Shown: positions 1-14,100 of the stretch, piece by piece
How positions within the stretch are numbered: the first letter of the stretch is position 1
How the letters are laid out: every line of letters starts with the position of its first letter
NCBI GenBank assembly: GCA_013397845.1
Contig: VZTG01007782.1
Location: 174,779 to 238,778, forward strand
Reading direction: 5' to 3'
Source of the DNA: Melanocharis versteri
Taxonomy: Eukaryota > Chordata > Aves > Passeriformes > Melanocharitidae
Length of the DNA: 64,000 bases
Program-made: the position numbers and the translations under genes
Notes under the pieces: model-generated
What the model saw: the letters and a program-made list of their open reading frames with translations, nothing else
Databases searched by the model: none
What the model was told of the DNA's origin: nothing

Positions 1-274
1 AGAAAAAGCCTCAGTTCATTGCATGTTACTTTGACTGGTAAGCCAGGAATGTTACACAAAATGGAAGAATTCCTTTTCTGGTTATTATTCCTGTGTGTTT
101 AATGAATATTATTTCACATCCTAGCTTTAGTTCTAATTGGTTTTATTGTGTACGTACTTTGCATTTTGAAAAACTTTCGGGTGTGGGGTTTTTTTGCACT
201 TATTGAAATGGATGTTTTAACAGAGATGATTAATGTGACTATCCAATATATTCTCTTGGACCTATTTTATTTCT
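1..274. other. Non-coding AT-rich flank
   Basis: I see no gene, repeat family or RNA signature here. An open frame that begins at 148 runs into the pentamer tract at 275 and owes its length to it. Confidence 0.6.
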
Positions 275-344
275 ATTCCATTCCATTCCATTTCATTCCA
301 TTCCATTCCATTCCATTCCATTCCATTCCATTCCATTCCATTCC
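275..344. repeat. (ATTCC)n pentanucleotide microsatellite
   Basis: About 14 units of ATTCC with one imperfect unit near 290 (TTTC instead of TTCC). The unit is the same as the GGAAT pentamer of vertebrate satellite-type DNA, but the tract is only 70 bases and is best called a microsatellite. The open frame crossing it (148-384) encodes a repeated FHSIP peptide simply because the pentamer has no stop in that frame, so it is not a gene. Confidence 0.93.
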
Positions 345-3300
345 TTCTTCTACCTTGCCTTTTCATTTTCCCATCCTGGCCTGATCCAAAGCAAACAGCA
401 GCCCATTGAGTGACCTCCACGGTTTCAGTGAACTCCAGGATAGGATCCTCAAATAAGTGTTAGTGAAGAACCAAATGTCTGCTTTTACTTCATGTGCATT
501 GCAGATATGATTTCACTTTAGTGATTCTGAGTGTGGATTTTGCTTTGCACCCCTGGCTAAGGCACTTTAAACTTCTAAATAATACAATAAAATAAGTTAT
601 GGAAATAAGCATGATGAAAGAAGTAAGAAAGAAAAGCGACTACAAACAAGGCTTATGAAAGGACAGGTGAAATATAAATAATAATAGGAGAGACAACTGT
701 TTGGCTAATGAGGTGCTGAGAATAAATGAGCTTTTAGAACAGATTTGAATGAACATGTTGATGTAAGAGAATGAATTGAAAACAGAAGCTCATTCCACAA
801 CAGACAGGCAAGAAAGGAAAGAGTGTTTGAAATCAGTAAGGATGAGAGAATTATAATTGCCTTTATGCTCTTGCTTTTTGCATCTCAACAAACAACATTC
901 AGCAATCAAAGGTTAATAGCAAACAACTTGTCATAATTGGATAGCTCTCCTCCCAAAATGGCACAGCAGCAGCAAGGCGAAGCATTCACACTTGCCAGCC
1001 ATGACATGCCTTGATAATTCCAAAGCAGTGCTGAGAAACCTAGAAATATATTAATAGAGAGCAGAGCAAATGGAAGGGATGACAAACAAGCAGACCACAG
1101 ACTAACCAAAACCCAGACAGGAAGAGTGACAAAAAAGGAAAGTTTCACTGCTGTCACATGAACTCTGACAGCATATTTAAAGGCTGTTAACATGTGTTTG
1201 ACAGTGGCTATAAACACCGAAATTCTGTAGAGAATTTGTTTACTTACTGCAAAAGCTACAGCAACCTGGTTTCCTGACAACAGCACATTTGCCGTTGTGG
1301 TCACTGTGGCAGGGCAAGGATGAGGGCAGTTCCAGTGTCTCATGCAGCATCAACAGAATTGTCCCACACTTGTTGGTTAAAAAAAAATTATTAATGCTGG
1401 TGATTTCTGAGGCACAAATGACACTGTGATGTTTCTGTTATAGACCTGGCCTTTTTATGAATAGTATAACAAATACTACGTGCATCTTTTATGAAAGCTT
1501 CATGCATCTTGTATGAAAATCAATAATGAAGCATAAATGTTATTAGGATGTTTTTAGTTTCAGTGTTGCTTTTCCTTTTGTTCTGAGTGTTGATCTTCTC
1601 AACCTGCTTGAATTCTGAGGTGAAAAAAATCAAGTAAGCGTGGTAAGTAAAGACAGATGAACTGATAAAGACCCAGTTTGCAACACCCTGCACCAAACAC
1701 AAGATGCATAAGATGCAGATCATATGATTTCTGCAGAGGGAGAAAAATAACCTAAGCTTCACTGTGCTTACACTTGGGGTTTTTTTCCAGATAAATGTAG
1801 CCCAAAGCACTCTGGGTAAAGGTTGAAGTGTTTAGGGCAAATGTTGAAGCATTTAGGGCAAGATAAAATCTACATAGTATTCATAAATTGTGCAAAACTG
1901 TAATCAAGTCCTTATTTTAACACTGGACCTTGTTAGAAAGATGGACTGCTTCTAAAAGTTGTTAAATACATGAATTTTTGAAAGTCACTTCTTTCAATAT
2001 TGTAAATGAGTTTCCAAATAGCTGTGTGTAGTATTTCAGTTTCTCCTGGCAAGAATATTTTTATTTTCTTGATGCAGCGATGAATTATCTGGATCGTTGC
2101 CTTACAAATATTAAAAAGAGAACAGAAGACAGTAGGCAGTTTTTTATAGTAGAATTATTATTTTCTAGGCCAAAAGTATTATTTCTTAGGCCCCATTAAG
2201 ACATCAATAGGGGCGCAGCAGCTCAAGAATCAAATCCTGACAGTGCAATAAAGCAAACTGATGCGGTTTTTTTCCCTTCTCTCTTCTTAAAGCAAAAATG
2301 CTATAAGACATCAAATATTGCAGAAATTCCCTAGATCAGTCCTGCCTGGAGAAAGGAGAGAAGCTGTGCAGCATGAGTCATTCTTAGCCAATTCCTCTTC
2401 ATAACATCTTCTCCCCTTTGTGTCCCACCAGAACACGTCTGTTATTTCAGATCTGTTCTCTTAGACACAACAGCATCCAGAGTTCCTTGCCTGTGAAGCT
2501 GGAGGATGAGCATTAAGAACCCTCCCATAGGAAACTGGTCATATATTTCCAGAAGACTTCATGCCCTGCACACTGATAAGGCCAAGCGTTAGAATTTTCT
2601 AAGCAGAAGAAAAAATTTTCTAACCAAAAATCACACACCAAATCCTTGCTCTGCTGGTGTCATGGGTAAAAATCCCATTGGCTCAAACAGAGACAATTTC
2701 ACTCTTTGTCCCACTGTCACAGAAAATCCAGAAAGGACACACTATCCATCACTGTCAACTATTGCCCACCCATAAAAAAATATGGGTTTTATGTAACCAG
2801 CATAGACAAGCAGGTAAAAAGGCACAGTGATCCTTCAGAGGTTCAATTTTAATGCAGTTTCATCCAGAGCAAAGAAAACTCAGGCTGCATATGCTTATAT
2901 ATTTTTCATAAGGACCATATTTCATCATGAAATTTTCCTCTAGAATATAAGAGACTACACTAATTCACTCTAGCAAATGATAAATGCTTTTTTTTTTGGT
3001 GTGTGTGTGTGTGATTCTGTGCTCCAATGTTGCAGTATCAGCATGGGAATGAAAAAAAGTAGTGGCATCCTGCAGACTCATTTCAAAATTGTCTAGGAAG
3101 TCTCTCTGCTTTTCCTCTTATTTATTTATAAAGAAGTGCAATTAATCATAATGTTCTACTGCTTTAATTGCTGTTCTTTTATTTAGTTTCTACAGAGATG
3201 TTTTTACTCTACATATGGCTTACATGGCTTTTTATAAAACAAGGATGGGAAAACGGTGACTTTCAGAGTGATGCTTGTCCAAATTGTCGCTTTTTGCTCA

Positions 3301-5677
3301 AGTAAAACATATATAATAGAATAGAGAGTGTACAATTAGATACCTGGATAAGAATATCTGGTTTGGTGATGAGTTTTCTGTGTCTTGGCGCATTACTTTT
3401 CCTTTCCCTGTAGTTTTGTTTTGTTTCCCCCCAAATATATAGAAAAAGTGCTTGAAACTGTTAATTACAGTACTAAGCATTGTGTATCACAGTTAGGAGT
3501 GTTCCAATCCATGGTGGTTTCCAGATGGAAAAGAAAAGCTACCAGATATTACATGATGTAGGACAATAGAGTGTTATTCCACGTCATACTGGTGTGTTTT
3601 CTCCATCAAATGTACTGAAATCAGTTTTCAGCTATAAAGAAAATCCAAAGATCATTTGAAACAGCCACAGTTAGAGTCTGCGAACAAAGTAGTGTTCAAA
3701 GATCAAAATATATTGAGAGACCTCTTGTGCTGCTCAGCTCACATTCTCCAAAACACACGTTTAGAAGTTGTGTCAGACTCTATATAATGACATTATGTCA
3801 CCAATTTGAAAAGATGTCCTCTTCTGTGTGTGGTGTAAGATCAGGACATAAAATATAGATGGGTATGCACAGCACTGGACTCACAGCCGATGTAGTTACA
3901 GGCAATGAGACAGTAAAATAAGGCCATCAAATGTAAAACAACCTCTGTGCTGTTCCTGGCTAAAATCACTGGGTTTTAGCAAAATTTAAGGCTCAGTAAC
4001 ACAAGGAAAAGCCCTTTGGAGGTTCTGCCAACATTCCTTGCACCTGGGGATGTGGTGGGGGATGGGTGAAGCCTGATCCAGGAAAGGAGAAGTGGTGCTC
4101 AGCCGCACAGGACCCCTCAGCACAAAGAAAGCTTCACTGTTTAAGCGAACTGGATTTAAGAGCACTTCATTTTGCAGAGGCAGCTGTAACTGGCCTTGGG
4201 CTTTGGTCCAAGGTATCCATTTTGTATCAAATACATAGTGAATGAGCAGTGTTTTAAGGAGTTTGTAGTCCCTTAAGGCAGTGTTTTGCCAAGAAGAAAT
4301 GGAATAAACAGGTTTTCCAGTCCAATTAGTGAGGGCACATCAGTAATCCCCTTTCCCAGTTTTCCTTTTATATATGTATATGTAGGACTGAGGGCGACTT
4401 GCAGGAAAGTGGTTCAGACCAAGGAATGACTCAGAAAGAGCTCAGCTGGGGGGTAGGGGATGAAGGTGTAGTGTGGAGGAGGGGGGGAAGAGGGCATTTT
4501 ACACGTAATTGGTCATTATTGATTATATCACAATTAATGAAAGGAAACTCTAGACAGATTATAAAATACGCAGACAATATGCCCAGTCCTGGTTAGGGAC
4601 AATAAGCTTCTCACAAACAATATTGAATAAAAATAATTATTTCTTGACATTTTCTCCCCTTCTTCAAATGTCAACTTAATTTTTTCCAAACTTTAATTTA
4701 TTAATGTGACACATCCTATCCATCATGTCATTCTTATTCTTATTTTGCCAGCAATTCAAGCCAGAGGTATTACTCAAAGTGATCACATTAAATGGTCAAA
4801 GCAAGGTAGATTCTATAATATCTTTGCTCAAATTTTTTTTTTAAATATTACATTTTATATTTTTTTTACGGCAGTAATTTTTGAAGGACACAACTATTTA
4901 CCTGATGAGCTTGAGATTTATAATCATAATAATTTCAAGAGTGATTTTCATATCTGGCATTAAATACACAAATCATCCATGGAAAGTAAATTTCAGTAAG
5001 ACATTGTCTATTTATTGTTCGTGTGGATCTCAATTATTTATGACATTTTTTCATATAATATTTATGTGTGTTAATCACAATTAATCATAAGGTTTTACTC
5101 CTGACTACAGCTAATGCTTTTGCACACCTTTTTCTTATGCAGACTGCGCACTCTTCTCATGAGACTTCTGTACGATGTGACTTCAAGTCACAGTACATGT
5201 CCTTTACCAAATATTCATTTGTTTGCTTTGTTGGATTAAGTAGATTAAATGGGAAAGTCAGTAACTAGATTTCTTATGCTGACTTTCTCACTTGGATGCA
5301 TTGGGAGCAAGGGAAAGTCATTACAGCTGTAGATATCCTGCTCCTTCTATTTTTAAACCAGGTTTGTGCAGAAGATGACTGAGCACTGCAATCACATTTT
5401 AACGTGGCAAGTAAAATGTGTGGAGCGCTACATTTTCTTGAAATACTGGCAAAATTAAAGTGAAAAGTGTTGTGGAGCTTTTTGCTCACCTCTGACACTC
5501 CACCTTATAGGTACTTTTCTGGTTTCATAGCAGCCTAAGGGAAGTACTTAAACCTGTGTATGGAGTAATAGAAAAACACAGTTAGCATTTAGAAGTTGGA
5601 GAAAGTCTAGGGGATGTCAGAGAGTCTGTTAGGCCACTTATTTGACATATGCAGGCAAAAAGAATTCTTGATTAACC
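345..5677. other. Gene-poor non-coding interval
   Basis: AT-rich unique sequence. The only local structures are T9 followed by (GT)7 at 2989-3013 and scattered A/T runs. The longest open frame is 145 codons on the minus strand at 906-1343. I do not recognise its product, it shows no domain, and its composition matches the surroundings, so I do not call it a gene. No transposon ends were recognised. Confidence 0.55.
2989..3013. repeat. Short T-run plus (GT)7 microsatellite
   Basis: A run of T followed directly by seven GT dinucleotides. A short, ordinary dinucleotide repeat. Confidence 0.85.
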
Positions 5678-5693
5678 AAAAAAAAAAAAAAAN

Positions 5694-5725
<32 letters not shown>
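5678..5725. repeat. 48-base poly(A) run containing one ambiguous base
   Basis: An uninterrupted A run except for a single N at 5693. No polyadenylation signal, no recognisable cDNA-like sequence and no clear target-site duplication lie just upstream, so there is no support for a processed pseudogene. The N suggests base-calling or assembly trouble in the homopolymer, and its true length is uncertain. Confidence 0.9.
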
Positions 5726-5727
<2 letters not shown>

Positions 5728-7923
5728 ACCCTCATGCTAAAGCAATGTAATGCCACATATTTAATCATGGGCTGCTAACATGTCATCTTATGTAAATTAT
5801 ATATAGGACAATGAATGTGCAAGAGATTTATAGGGACTAAAAATAGCACTCAGACACCCTAGATTTGCCTGTGTAAAATCCTGCACTTTGCAATATAAAA
5901 TTAAATGTGAGAATAAATAGCTCAGACACATAAATCAAAACCTCAACAGAACAGTCAATTCTTATTCAGTCCAGCTTGCTACAGCAATTTCTTTATCCCC
6001 AGCAAGACAATGTCTTGTAAGCTACAGTTATCTTAGTCCTCAACTAGCTCCTCTATGGGATGGGAAAAATCCTGGGGAAAGAGAGTAGGAGCTGCCAGGA
6101 GAAATGCAGGAACACTGATCTAAGTACTGGTAGTATAATTCAGACAGGTCTGGGATGCCACTTTTGGAATCTCAGGGCAAAAAAAAAAAAGGTTCCTTGT
6201 CTGTTTTCTGTTCATGTGTAGCTACATTTGGGTTCACTTGCAATGATATTTATGTTTGGGTAAGGGCATTAATCATAAACATCTACAGGATGCAATGCTC
6301 TTATCTCTACCACGATGTTCAGAGTCTTTGGAAGAAAACTGTGAATGGAATGTGTAACTAGGAGATGTTTGCATATTTTGGAATATATAGCTTACTGAGA
6401 GGAGTGTTCTCAAAATGCATATGGATTTCTCCATGCAGTTCTTTCTGATAGCTAAATGATGAACATTTAGAATTCCAGAACCTTTCACATGCATTTACTG
6501 GTCAGATTTCTTTTTTGATTTCTTCAGTGAATGATTCTTGGATATCAATAATTTCATTATCATCTAGTGATCTGTGAATAACAGTAGTTTCTAGTTAGCT
6601 TTTTGCCACTCAATTAAAGAGATGACATGCAACTATGCAAAGCAAACTATACTTCCCTTGCATCCTGGTTGGATACTAAGTAACTAAGATTATGCATATA
6701 GTGATTTTATTTTTCTTCTGGTGGTTGATAGAATTCAAACTTTCACACTAAAAGCTCACCTCTAAGTCTCCATGTGAAGATGGCTCAAAGGTTTGAATGT
6801 TCATAGCAAGAAAGTGTTAATGAATAACAAGCATATGAACTTGTGGCACCGAGGAGGCATCCATTCTCTCTTCTGTATTGCCCAGTATCATTAATTGCTA
6901 CCTACTATTAACTACACGTTTAGAAAACAGTAAATTTTATCTTAAATGCATTTGTGCCACTAAAGCCAAAACCAAGCATGCTCAGATTTGCAATATCACA
7001 GGCTTGCTTTATTCTGTGCTTTTGCAATTTATCTGGTTTGTGGAATAGCTCTTCCTCTGAGTTGATGAAAGCCTAGGGCAGCCCATTTTCCTTCCTTTTG
7101 CTACTATGAGAGCACTTTTATACCAAGAAGCCTTCTTAAAGATTTCATAATTGCTGCAACCAGTTTCTTTTTACGATGCGGCATTTCCCCTCCGTGAATG
7201 TATCGCTTCAGTGAATTCACAAACCAGCTCTGTCTGGTTCAAATCCATGAACCTACACTTATGATAAGATAATGAATGCATACTCATCAAGCAGAACCAC
7301 ACTGGAAGTGCTGTGGGCAAGTGTACAGTACAATAAATTTTGTTAAATGAGGATGATGCATTTTCAGAGGCATATCACTTCTCAGAGGTGTTTGTTCACT
7401 CATCTGGCCCCACTACTCACCACAGAAGGAGGCTTTTGGTCACTGTGTGTTCAGGGAGATAAAGTACAGCAGCAAACATAAATAAAGGAAGCATTAATGA
7501 ATATATATAGATATATTGGCATAGTATTTAATTAGTTGCTGTTGGGAAAGGGCATAGCAATATACAAAACTGATTTGAGCTGCTTCATATGTTATCGTAA
7601 AAATTTAATCAGTTAGCCATATAATGCCAGGCTAAAATACAGATGGTTAAAACAACAGCACAAAAAATTGGTTTTATACATGTAATAAAGAGACATATTT
7701 TCAGGTTTTAATGTCTTAATCCACATAAGTCAGAAGGCTTTATTTCCCTGTTAATAAAAAATAGGAGAAAAATAGAATTCTCTCCTCATGCCAGTGGATA
7801 AAAAGTGCTTTATGTACAAAAGCTTCCACATCATTATCACTAATATTGAACAGCAGTGAGATCCCCAAGCAGCTTTATTAAATATCCAGTGCTTCATATG
7901 TACGGTAGATTGAGATTGTCTAT
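5726..7923. other. Non-coding interval
   Basis: Unique AT-rich sequence with no recognised gene. At 7226-7236 there is an 11-base match to a tRNA B box (GGTTCAAATCC), but no A box at the right spacing and no cloverleaf around it, so no tRNA is called. Confidence 0.5.
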
Positions 7924-8143
7924 AAGGAGAGGAATTTTATATGATGAGGATTGTGAAGCTCTTGTACGGGCTGGCCAGAGAAGTGGTGGATTCCCCACCA
8001 TTGGAAATGTTCAGGTTGGGTTGGACGGGGCTTTGAGCAACCTGGCCTAGCGAAAGATGTTCCAGCCCATGTCCAAGAAGCTGGGCCAGATTGTCTTTAA
8101 TAACCCCTTTGGACCAAGCCATTTGATGATTCTATGTGATTAT
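7924..8143 (+). mobile_element. CR1 LINE, 3'-terminal fragment (old copy)
   Basis: The sequence follows the 3' untranslated end of avian CR1 retrotransposons: a segment like GGCCAGAGAAGTGGTGGAT near 7971, then GGGGCTTTGAGCAACCTGG near 8028, and a terminus resembling GATGATTCTATGTGAT at about 8125-8140, matching the ATTCTATGA-type CR1 end. CR1 copies are usually 5' truncated and this one keeps only about 220 bases with no ORF2. Several mismatches against the remembered family pattern suggest an old copy. Two short open frames that cross it (7856-8050 plus, 7937-8122 minus) are products of the element and not host genes. Confidence 0.88.
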
Positions 8144-11100
8144 TACCTTAAACAAACATCAAGGTTTTGCAAGGATTCGGTGGGGGGAAGGAATTGCCTC
8201 ATACAGGCTTTCGGGGTAAACTTATGCTCTAGTTTGATCACTCACTATACTGACAGATATGCAGACTTGAGATCTGGGCAGAACGACTTTAAAAGGGGAT
8301 GTTGAGATCAAAAAAGACTGAATGTCCACAATTTGTCTTTCTGAGAACTTAAAGACAGCTCCAAAAATGTGTCTTCCTCAGTAGATGTGCAAGATACTTA
8401 GCATCTCTAGGATCCGGTGAAAAACAAATCCCTTGACATTTCTCAACCTCTTGGCATAGCTTTTTATCCATGGGTTCTATTCCAAAATGCTATTAAGGTT
8501 TCCATAACACATGAGTTTTACAATCCAAGATAAATGATGGATATTTGCCATGCAATTTATAGAGCATACAATTTGCTCTGTGATCTGCCATGGCTGGAGA
8601 AGTTTGTAGCCAAGATCTTTCAGGAAGACAGTGCTCTGCTTTTGCTCTCACTGAAGATTTGTCCTGAGCAGGAGTGTCAGCAAATTGCAGGCACTATGAT
8701 ATATTGTCTAACAGAGGAGAATTCATTTGGGAGCAAACAATAAACTGAGTTCAAAACTTCATTGTGCTGCGTAAATCAGATCTGTTATGTAAGGCTATCT
8801 CTCTTAACAGGAACAAGCCTGAACCAGCTGCTAAACTGATTCATTTAGACATACAGAAAATCTGCTTGGTTTTTCTTAAATCTTATTGTTGCTGATGAAG
8901 GAGCAAGATCACTTTTTCATATTTATAATGTAGAGAGAATGCTAAATCTACAAATTGAGAAAGTATAGAGCAATTTTATGTATAATTTAAATTTTATTTC
9001 ATAGACCCGATCTGCTGCTATTTTTATATATTTTTTAATGTTTTTCCTCTGTGTCAACTCTATACTTTTTCTTCCGGGTTTCTCCTAGCATTTCCTGCCT
9101 CACTTAACACTCTAGAGAAATATGAAGGGCTCCTTCAGGCAGCTTGGGCAAATTAATAATCTTCTTCAAGGGTCACAGGGTCATCTAATGCCAGAGTCAC
9201 AAGCGCCTGTACATACATAAAATACAGAATACTGAAAGTATTCAAAAAATGCTCCAGTAATATCAAGAGCATATTTTAATTGTTCACTTCAGTAAACTTC
9301 CGGTAGCTCAACTGCACCCAAGAGGTCTTTGTTGAATTTAGATCTGCGTATGTTAAATGATAACTTTTGTTCTATAAGAATAAAAAGGTAGCCTCTTACA
9401 GAAGAAGCTCAAAATGCGAAGCAGACTTGCATTTTCCTTCCCTAAAAATCTATAGATGTCTCTAAGCCAACCTGTTTAACTCAGCTTATGGTTGAAAACC
9501 ATATTCTACAAAGTTGATAAATGCCAACATGTTCCCACCCGAATTGCCAAAGGTATCTTATCATGCTTTTAGTCCGTCACAATATTCCACTTAGGAATAC
9601 AACTTCCTTTTTTCTCTTGTAATCAGATCCTAATGATCCTTCAGAGTGGGAATGACACCTGTAAGTTGGGGATGGGAGTTATGAATCTTACTTTATTCCA
9701 TTCAGTGCTCCTAAACCTAAGCAGTTGAGGCATTAGAGCCTTGACCTGAAAAAATGTGATTACAAGTATGCTAAGTGTATATTGAACACAGATATTATAA
9801 ATGTGAGCACCCAGGAGCAGATATTACAGATGGATTTTAAAACCCCCATGACTGATAACAGCATATGGCATTAATAACACACTGCGATTCTTTCCATACC
9901 ATTTTCTTCCACTCTTATGAATAACCAAAGCCACTTTATGTATAGAGAGTGTAAACAACAGGCACTCTCATCATGAAAACCCTCGAGCTCTATATTTTCT
10001 ACTGCTTTCTGCTAGCAGGAAAAAGAGCTACATAACTTTAGGTCAAAATGATGAACATCTTTTCCAAAGGGGAAAAGCTCTGGATAATTGTTTCTATTTT
10101 GAAGCAAATACAGCATAAATTCATCTTTTATAATAATAAAAAATTGTAAGTAATCTTGAATTTCCGGGCTAGTGACCTTGAATACTTAAAATTACTGCTC
10201 ATGTTGGATCAAATAACAGCCATTGTTATTGCAGCAAAGAACATATAACAGAAGAGACAACATGCACCTTTTTAGATCAGCAAATCATTTCCACATCACT
10301 GTGTAAAAAGCTTTCTCTGCTTACTTAATGCATATTGAGTCAGTTGTCAGGTCAATTGTTCTTAACTCTCATTAATCAAAAGCAGAGAATGAAATGAGCT
10401 ACCAAGAACATATTTAGGAACTTAGCTAACAGGCTATAATGATTCCAGATCTGGGGGATGATTTCTCCATTTCAAATACAAAGAAAAAATAAAACAAGAA
10501 AACTATGAAGCAAAATCTGGGCTAGAAGATCAGGGGGAAAGGAGTCTTGGTTCTAAAAGCAACTGTACACTTTACCAAGGGTTTCTGGAGTTGCAAAGGA
10601 CAGCAGAACTAAATATCTATTCACCTACTGGGCCATTCTGCAATTGCTTGAGACCCTTCGTTGTAATAGCCAACACAGCTTTTAGGAACACTTTTTTTGG
10701 CAAAGCGTGTTATGAAATTAACAGCAATGGAAGAAAACACAGATCATTACAGTTCTTGCTGTGTTCTGCAATTGTCAGTCCTTGGGTGGACATTTAGTGA
10801 GAAGCAAACAAGAAGAGCCTGTGAAAACTGTAATTCCTCATTCTTTCCAATATTGGCTAGCTAACCTCAGCTCAGTCCCAGCAGAGAAAATTCCAACTTT
10901 CTTATAGCCCACTCCTCCTTTCATCACACGCTGCCAGTGATTTTGATAAAAAACAAATCTGAGTCCAGGGATTTACAATCTTTCATTACTGAAGTTTGCA
11001 GTCTTGACTCTATATTTATTCCTATTCATAACATCACTTGCTTACTTTTCCTTCTTTTCATGAAGAATGAGCTAATTAATTGATTAATGAATCTCGTGTC

Positions 11101-14100
11101 CCAGTTTCTCCATTTGTGCTCCACTTTCTCGAGGTGTGTTTACACACCTGCTGCTAATTACAGGGTGATTAGTTAACTCGGAAACTGCCTTTAACTCCCC
11201 AAAGAAGAAAGGTTATGAAAGGCCAGTTACTCCTGGCCTTCCAAAAGGAAATCTCACCTGCTATCTTTGCTCTAGCCACTCCTAACACAAGCAGACAAGT
11301 AAAACACGCTGCATCTTTATGTTATCTTGTGATCTAGGTGTAAGGTGTTTCAGGAGATTCGTAGGTCTTGTTTAATTCCATTTTATCCCTGGTAATTTGC
11401 ATATTCAGCATATTTGAATGGGGAAAGCAATGCTCTTGAGCTATTCACATGCTTTTATAAAGTCAAAAATAAACTCAGTTTGTTCACAGCGATCATGCTC
11501 AGCTGTTTCTTATTTTAACTTTCCTGCCATGAATTTTCATAACATGGGACCTGCAGGAAGTTCCTACTAGCACTGGATATGTTTATCTGGGAACAACATA
11601 GAGGATACCACTTGCTGTAATCAGTGCTTCAGTATTGATTTCAGCCAGATACTATTTGATTAAAGTTATTTATGATTAAATGACTTGCCTTCAAAATTGT
11701 GCTGAAGAAAAAAGCTTAGTGTATGTGTTTTAGATGGCTAAACTGATAAAATAATGCTACTGCCCTAATGTAATTTAAAAAAAATATATCCATTTAAATC
11801 ATTTACCAGTAGGAGAAAGCAATTATGAGTGACACAAAAGCCTAGAAATAATAACTTTTGTAATACCAAACATGTCTTATTATATTAACAGTAATAATGA
11901 AATTAGGCTTCTAATCAATGTTTTTGAAGAAGCCTTTGTCAAAAAAATCCCTTTAAAATAAACATATAATAGTGTACGTGCATGTCAGTGCCCTCTGCTG
12001 GATAGAGACACATCCAAGCTGGTGTTTATGATCAGGGTTTCACCCAACAGCTGTTTGTAAGAAGTTATGAACTGTTGTTATTCAGTACAGAAGGTAAAGG
12101 AAATCATACTTGTGTGGCAAACGATGGAAAAAAAATTGTTTGGGACCTAATGTTCCCAGATTTTGACCGCAAGGGCCATTGGAAGTGGCTAAGCACCTGT
12201 GATCTTTCTATCTTTCATTATCTGCCATTGTTAATTCATCTCTTTCTTTGTCTATGAGCAAGTGTAACCACTACCCAAAAGGTTTCATTGTGCAGTATTT
12301 CAGTCTGGAATTGTATTTTCCTTTTTCCCTCAAATATAGCCTTCTATTTTAACACTATATATTACAGGAGTACCCCAGGTGGCCTTCAGAAATATTTATT
12401 AGCTGTTTAACAGAATATGCTTTACAGCTGCTGAACTAATTTTTACAGAAATGACATAAATGCTGTCCCTACTTCACCTGCTCTAGGACAAACAGCATTC
12501 TCTATTTTCAGGGCTCTTAACCCGAACAGTTCTAAATTCATTAAAAACCACAGCCCAGTCTCAACTTCATTCCAGATGAGATGCTGCCTTCAGGGTCATT
12601 CATAGAGGCCACCTATGAAAAGGGTTTCACTCTCCTATTCCTAAAATGTTGGACTAGGGAAACGAAATGGGTTATCAAGGAAGAAAGGCATTAAGTAGCC
12701 ACATGCTTGAGGTAAGATGCTGATTTGGTGTTGCTCTTTTCCTTCTGAATGCTAAGTTATTCCATTTTATCCTTAAAGGAAAAGTTCTTCATTCTGAGTG
12801 TCCTGTCCGCTCTTGTAGTGGAACTGAGTTGTTCTACTTTGCATGGACACAAATAACCATTTATCAGCTGCTCATCAGTGACCAGCCGTAGCACAAGGCG
12901 GCATCCTCAGAGATCCAAAATTAGTCAAAAGCTGGGAACTGCTGCCTTGTTGGGGTTTTGTTCCATCCATAGGGGCAGCAGTTCACAGCTTCAAATGCAT
13001 CCTATGTTCCGCTCAACATTGCTCCATTTCCCTCAATGAAGCATGATTAGGGTCAAAAAAGGGCTAGAAAAAAGCATTTCACATCAGGAGCAGGAGGATC
13101 ATGCTGACAGGCAGAGGTGGACTGTGCCAGTGCACTGCCTCTGGTTTCTGTCAGGCTTAGGTCTGGTTTAGTGCTGGCTTTGCAGGATGCAGGTGGCAAT
13201 TACAGCTCTGAGATGAACTAAGCAATGCAGCCTCTGCCCCTCTCAGGAGGCAAAGGCCATGAAATGAAGAACTAAGAGGGACAGATTTCCTTGGGCCTCA
13301 GCCAGGTGTGGCTCATGGCTTCCTTACAAACACTCACAAAGCTACTCACAGACAGAAACCTGGATGGGCACTGGTGAGTGTCTGCACAGAAATATGGGAT
13401 CAGCGCTGTGCTTTCTCATGGAGAGGTGCTTGGCCAGTCAGGGTGCTGTAGGAGGCTGTCCAAGAACTGCTCCCTGCATTTCTGTGCACAAAAATCCTCT
13501 GCTCTCACCACAGGTATTTATTCAAGCAACGCCCTTTTGCCTTCAGTAAGGAGAAGTTAAAAACTGAAGTTTTTAACTGATGAAATGAGTTGATCACACA
13601 CTTTTAAAGTGTCTGTAATCAGATGCTAACTAATAATATTGAGCTTTTTGATTCAGTAATTAATTATGATTTCAAAAACAACACTGTAAAAAAACCCAGC
13701 TTTTCTTGTTGTTTTGGTTTTGTTGTTTTGGAGGTTTTTTAGTATTTACTATTTTCATTTTCCTTTTAGCCATGATAGTTAAAAACATTATAGTCAATTT
13801 TGGGGGATAGCAACATGCAAATCAGTTGTCAAAACAAAAAAAATCAATAAAAGTCTGCCTTTTTGTGTCGACAAAATTGCATTTTTGTTTTTGCTGAAGG
13901 TCACCTGGGATAAGTAAATCTTGTCGCTCTGGAAATGCTTGTTTGCTAGACATGCCTCAACTAGTGATGATCAGCCATGAAAGCATTTGCAATTGAGCCT
14001 AATTAGTCTTTGAAGTTTAATCTTATTAAGCATCAGATTTTGCCAATATTCTGCAACCAAGCCTCCCACTGAAATCAGCAGGAAAATTAAAACAGAAAAT

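Noticed and set aside
148..384. Open frame with FHSIP repeats
   Set aside because: Created by the (ATTCC)n microsatellite.
906..1343. 145-codon minus-strand open frame
   Set aside because: No recognised domain, composition like its surroundings, length within what chance allows in 64 kb; no splice or promoter support.
5600..5725. Processed pseudogene ending in the 48-base poly(A) run
   Set aside because: No polyadenylation signal, no cDNA-like sequence and no flanking direct repeat.
7180..7240. B-box match GGTTCAAATCC suggesting a tRNA or SINE
   Set aside because: No A box at the right distance (the nearest is too close) and no acceptor-stem pairing.
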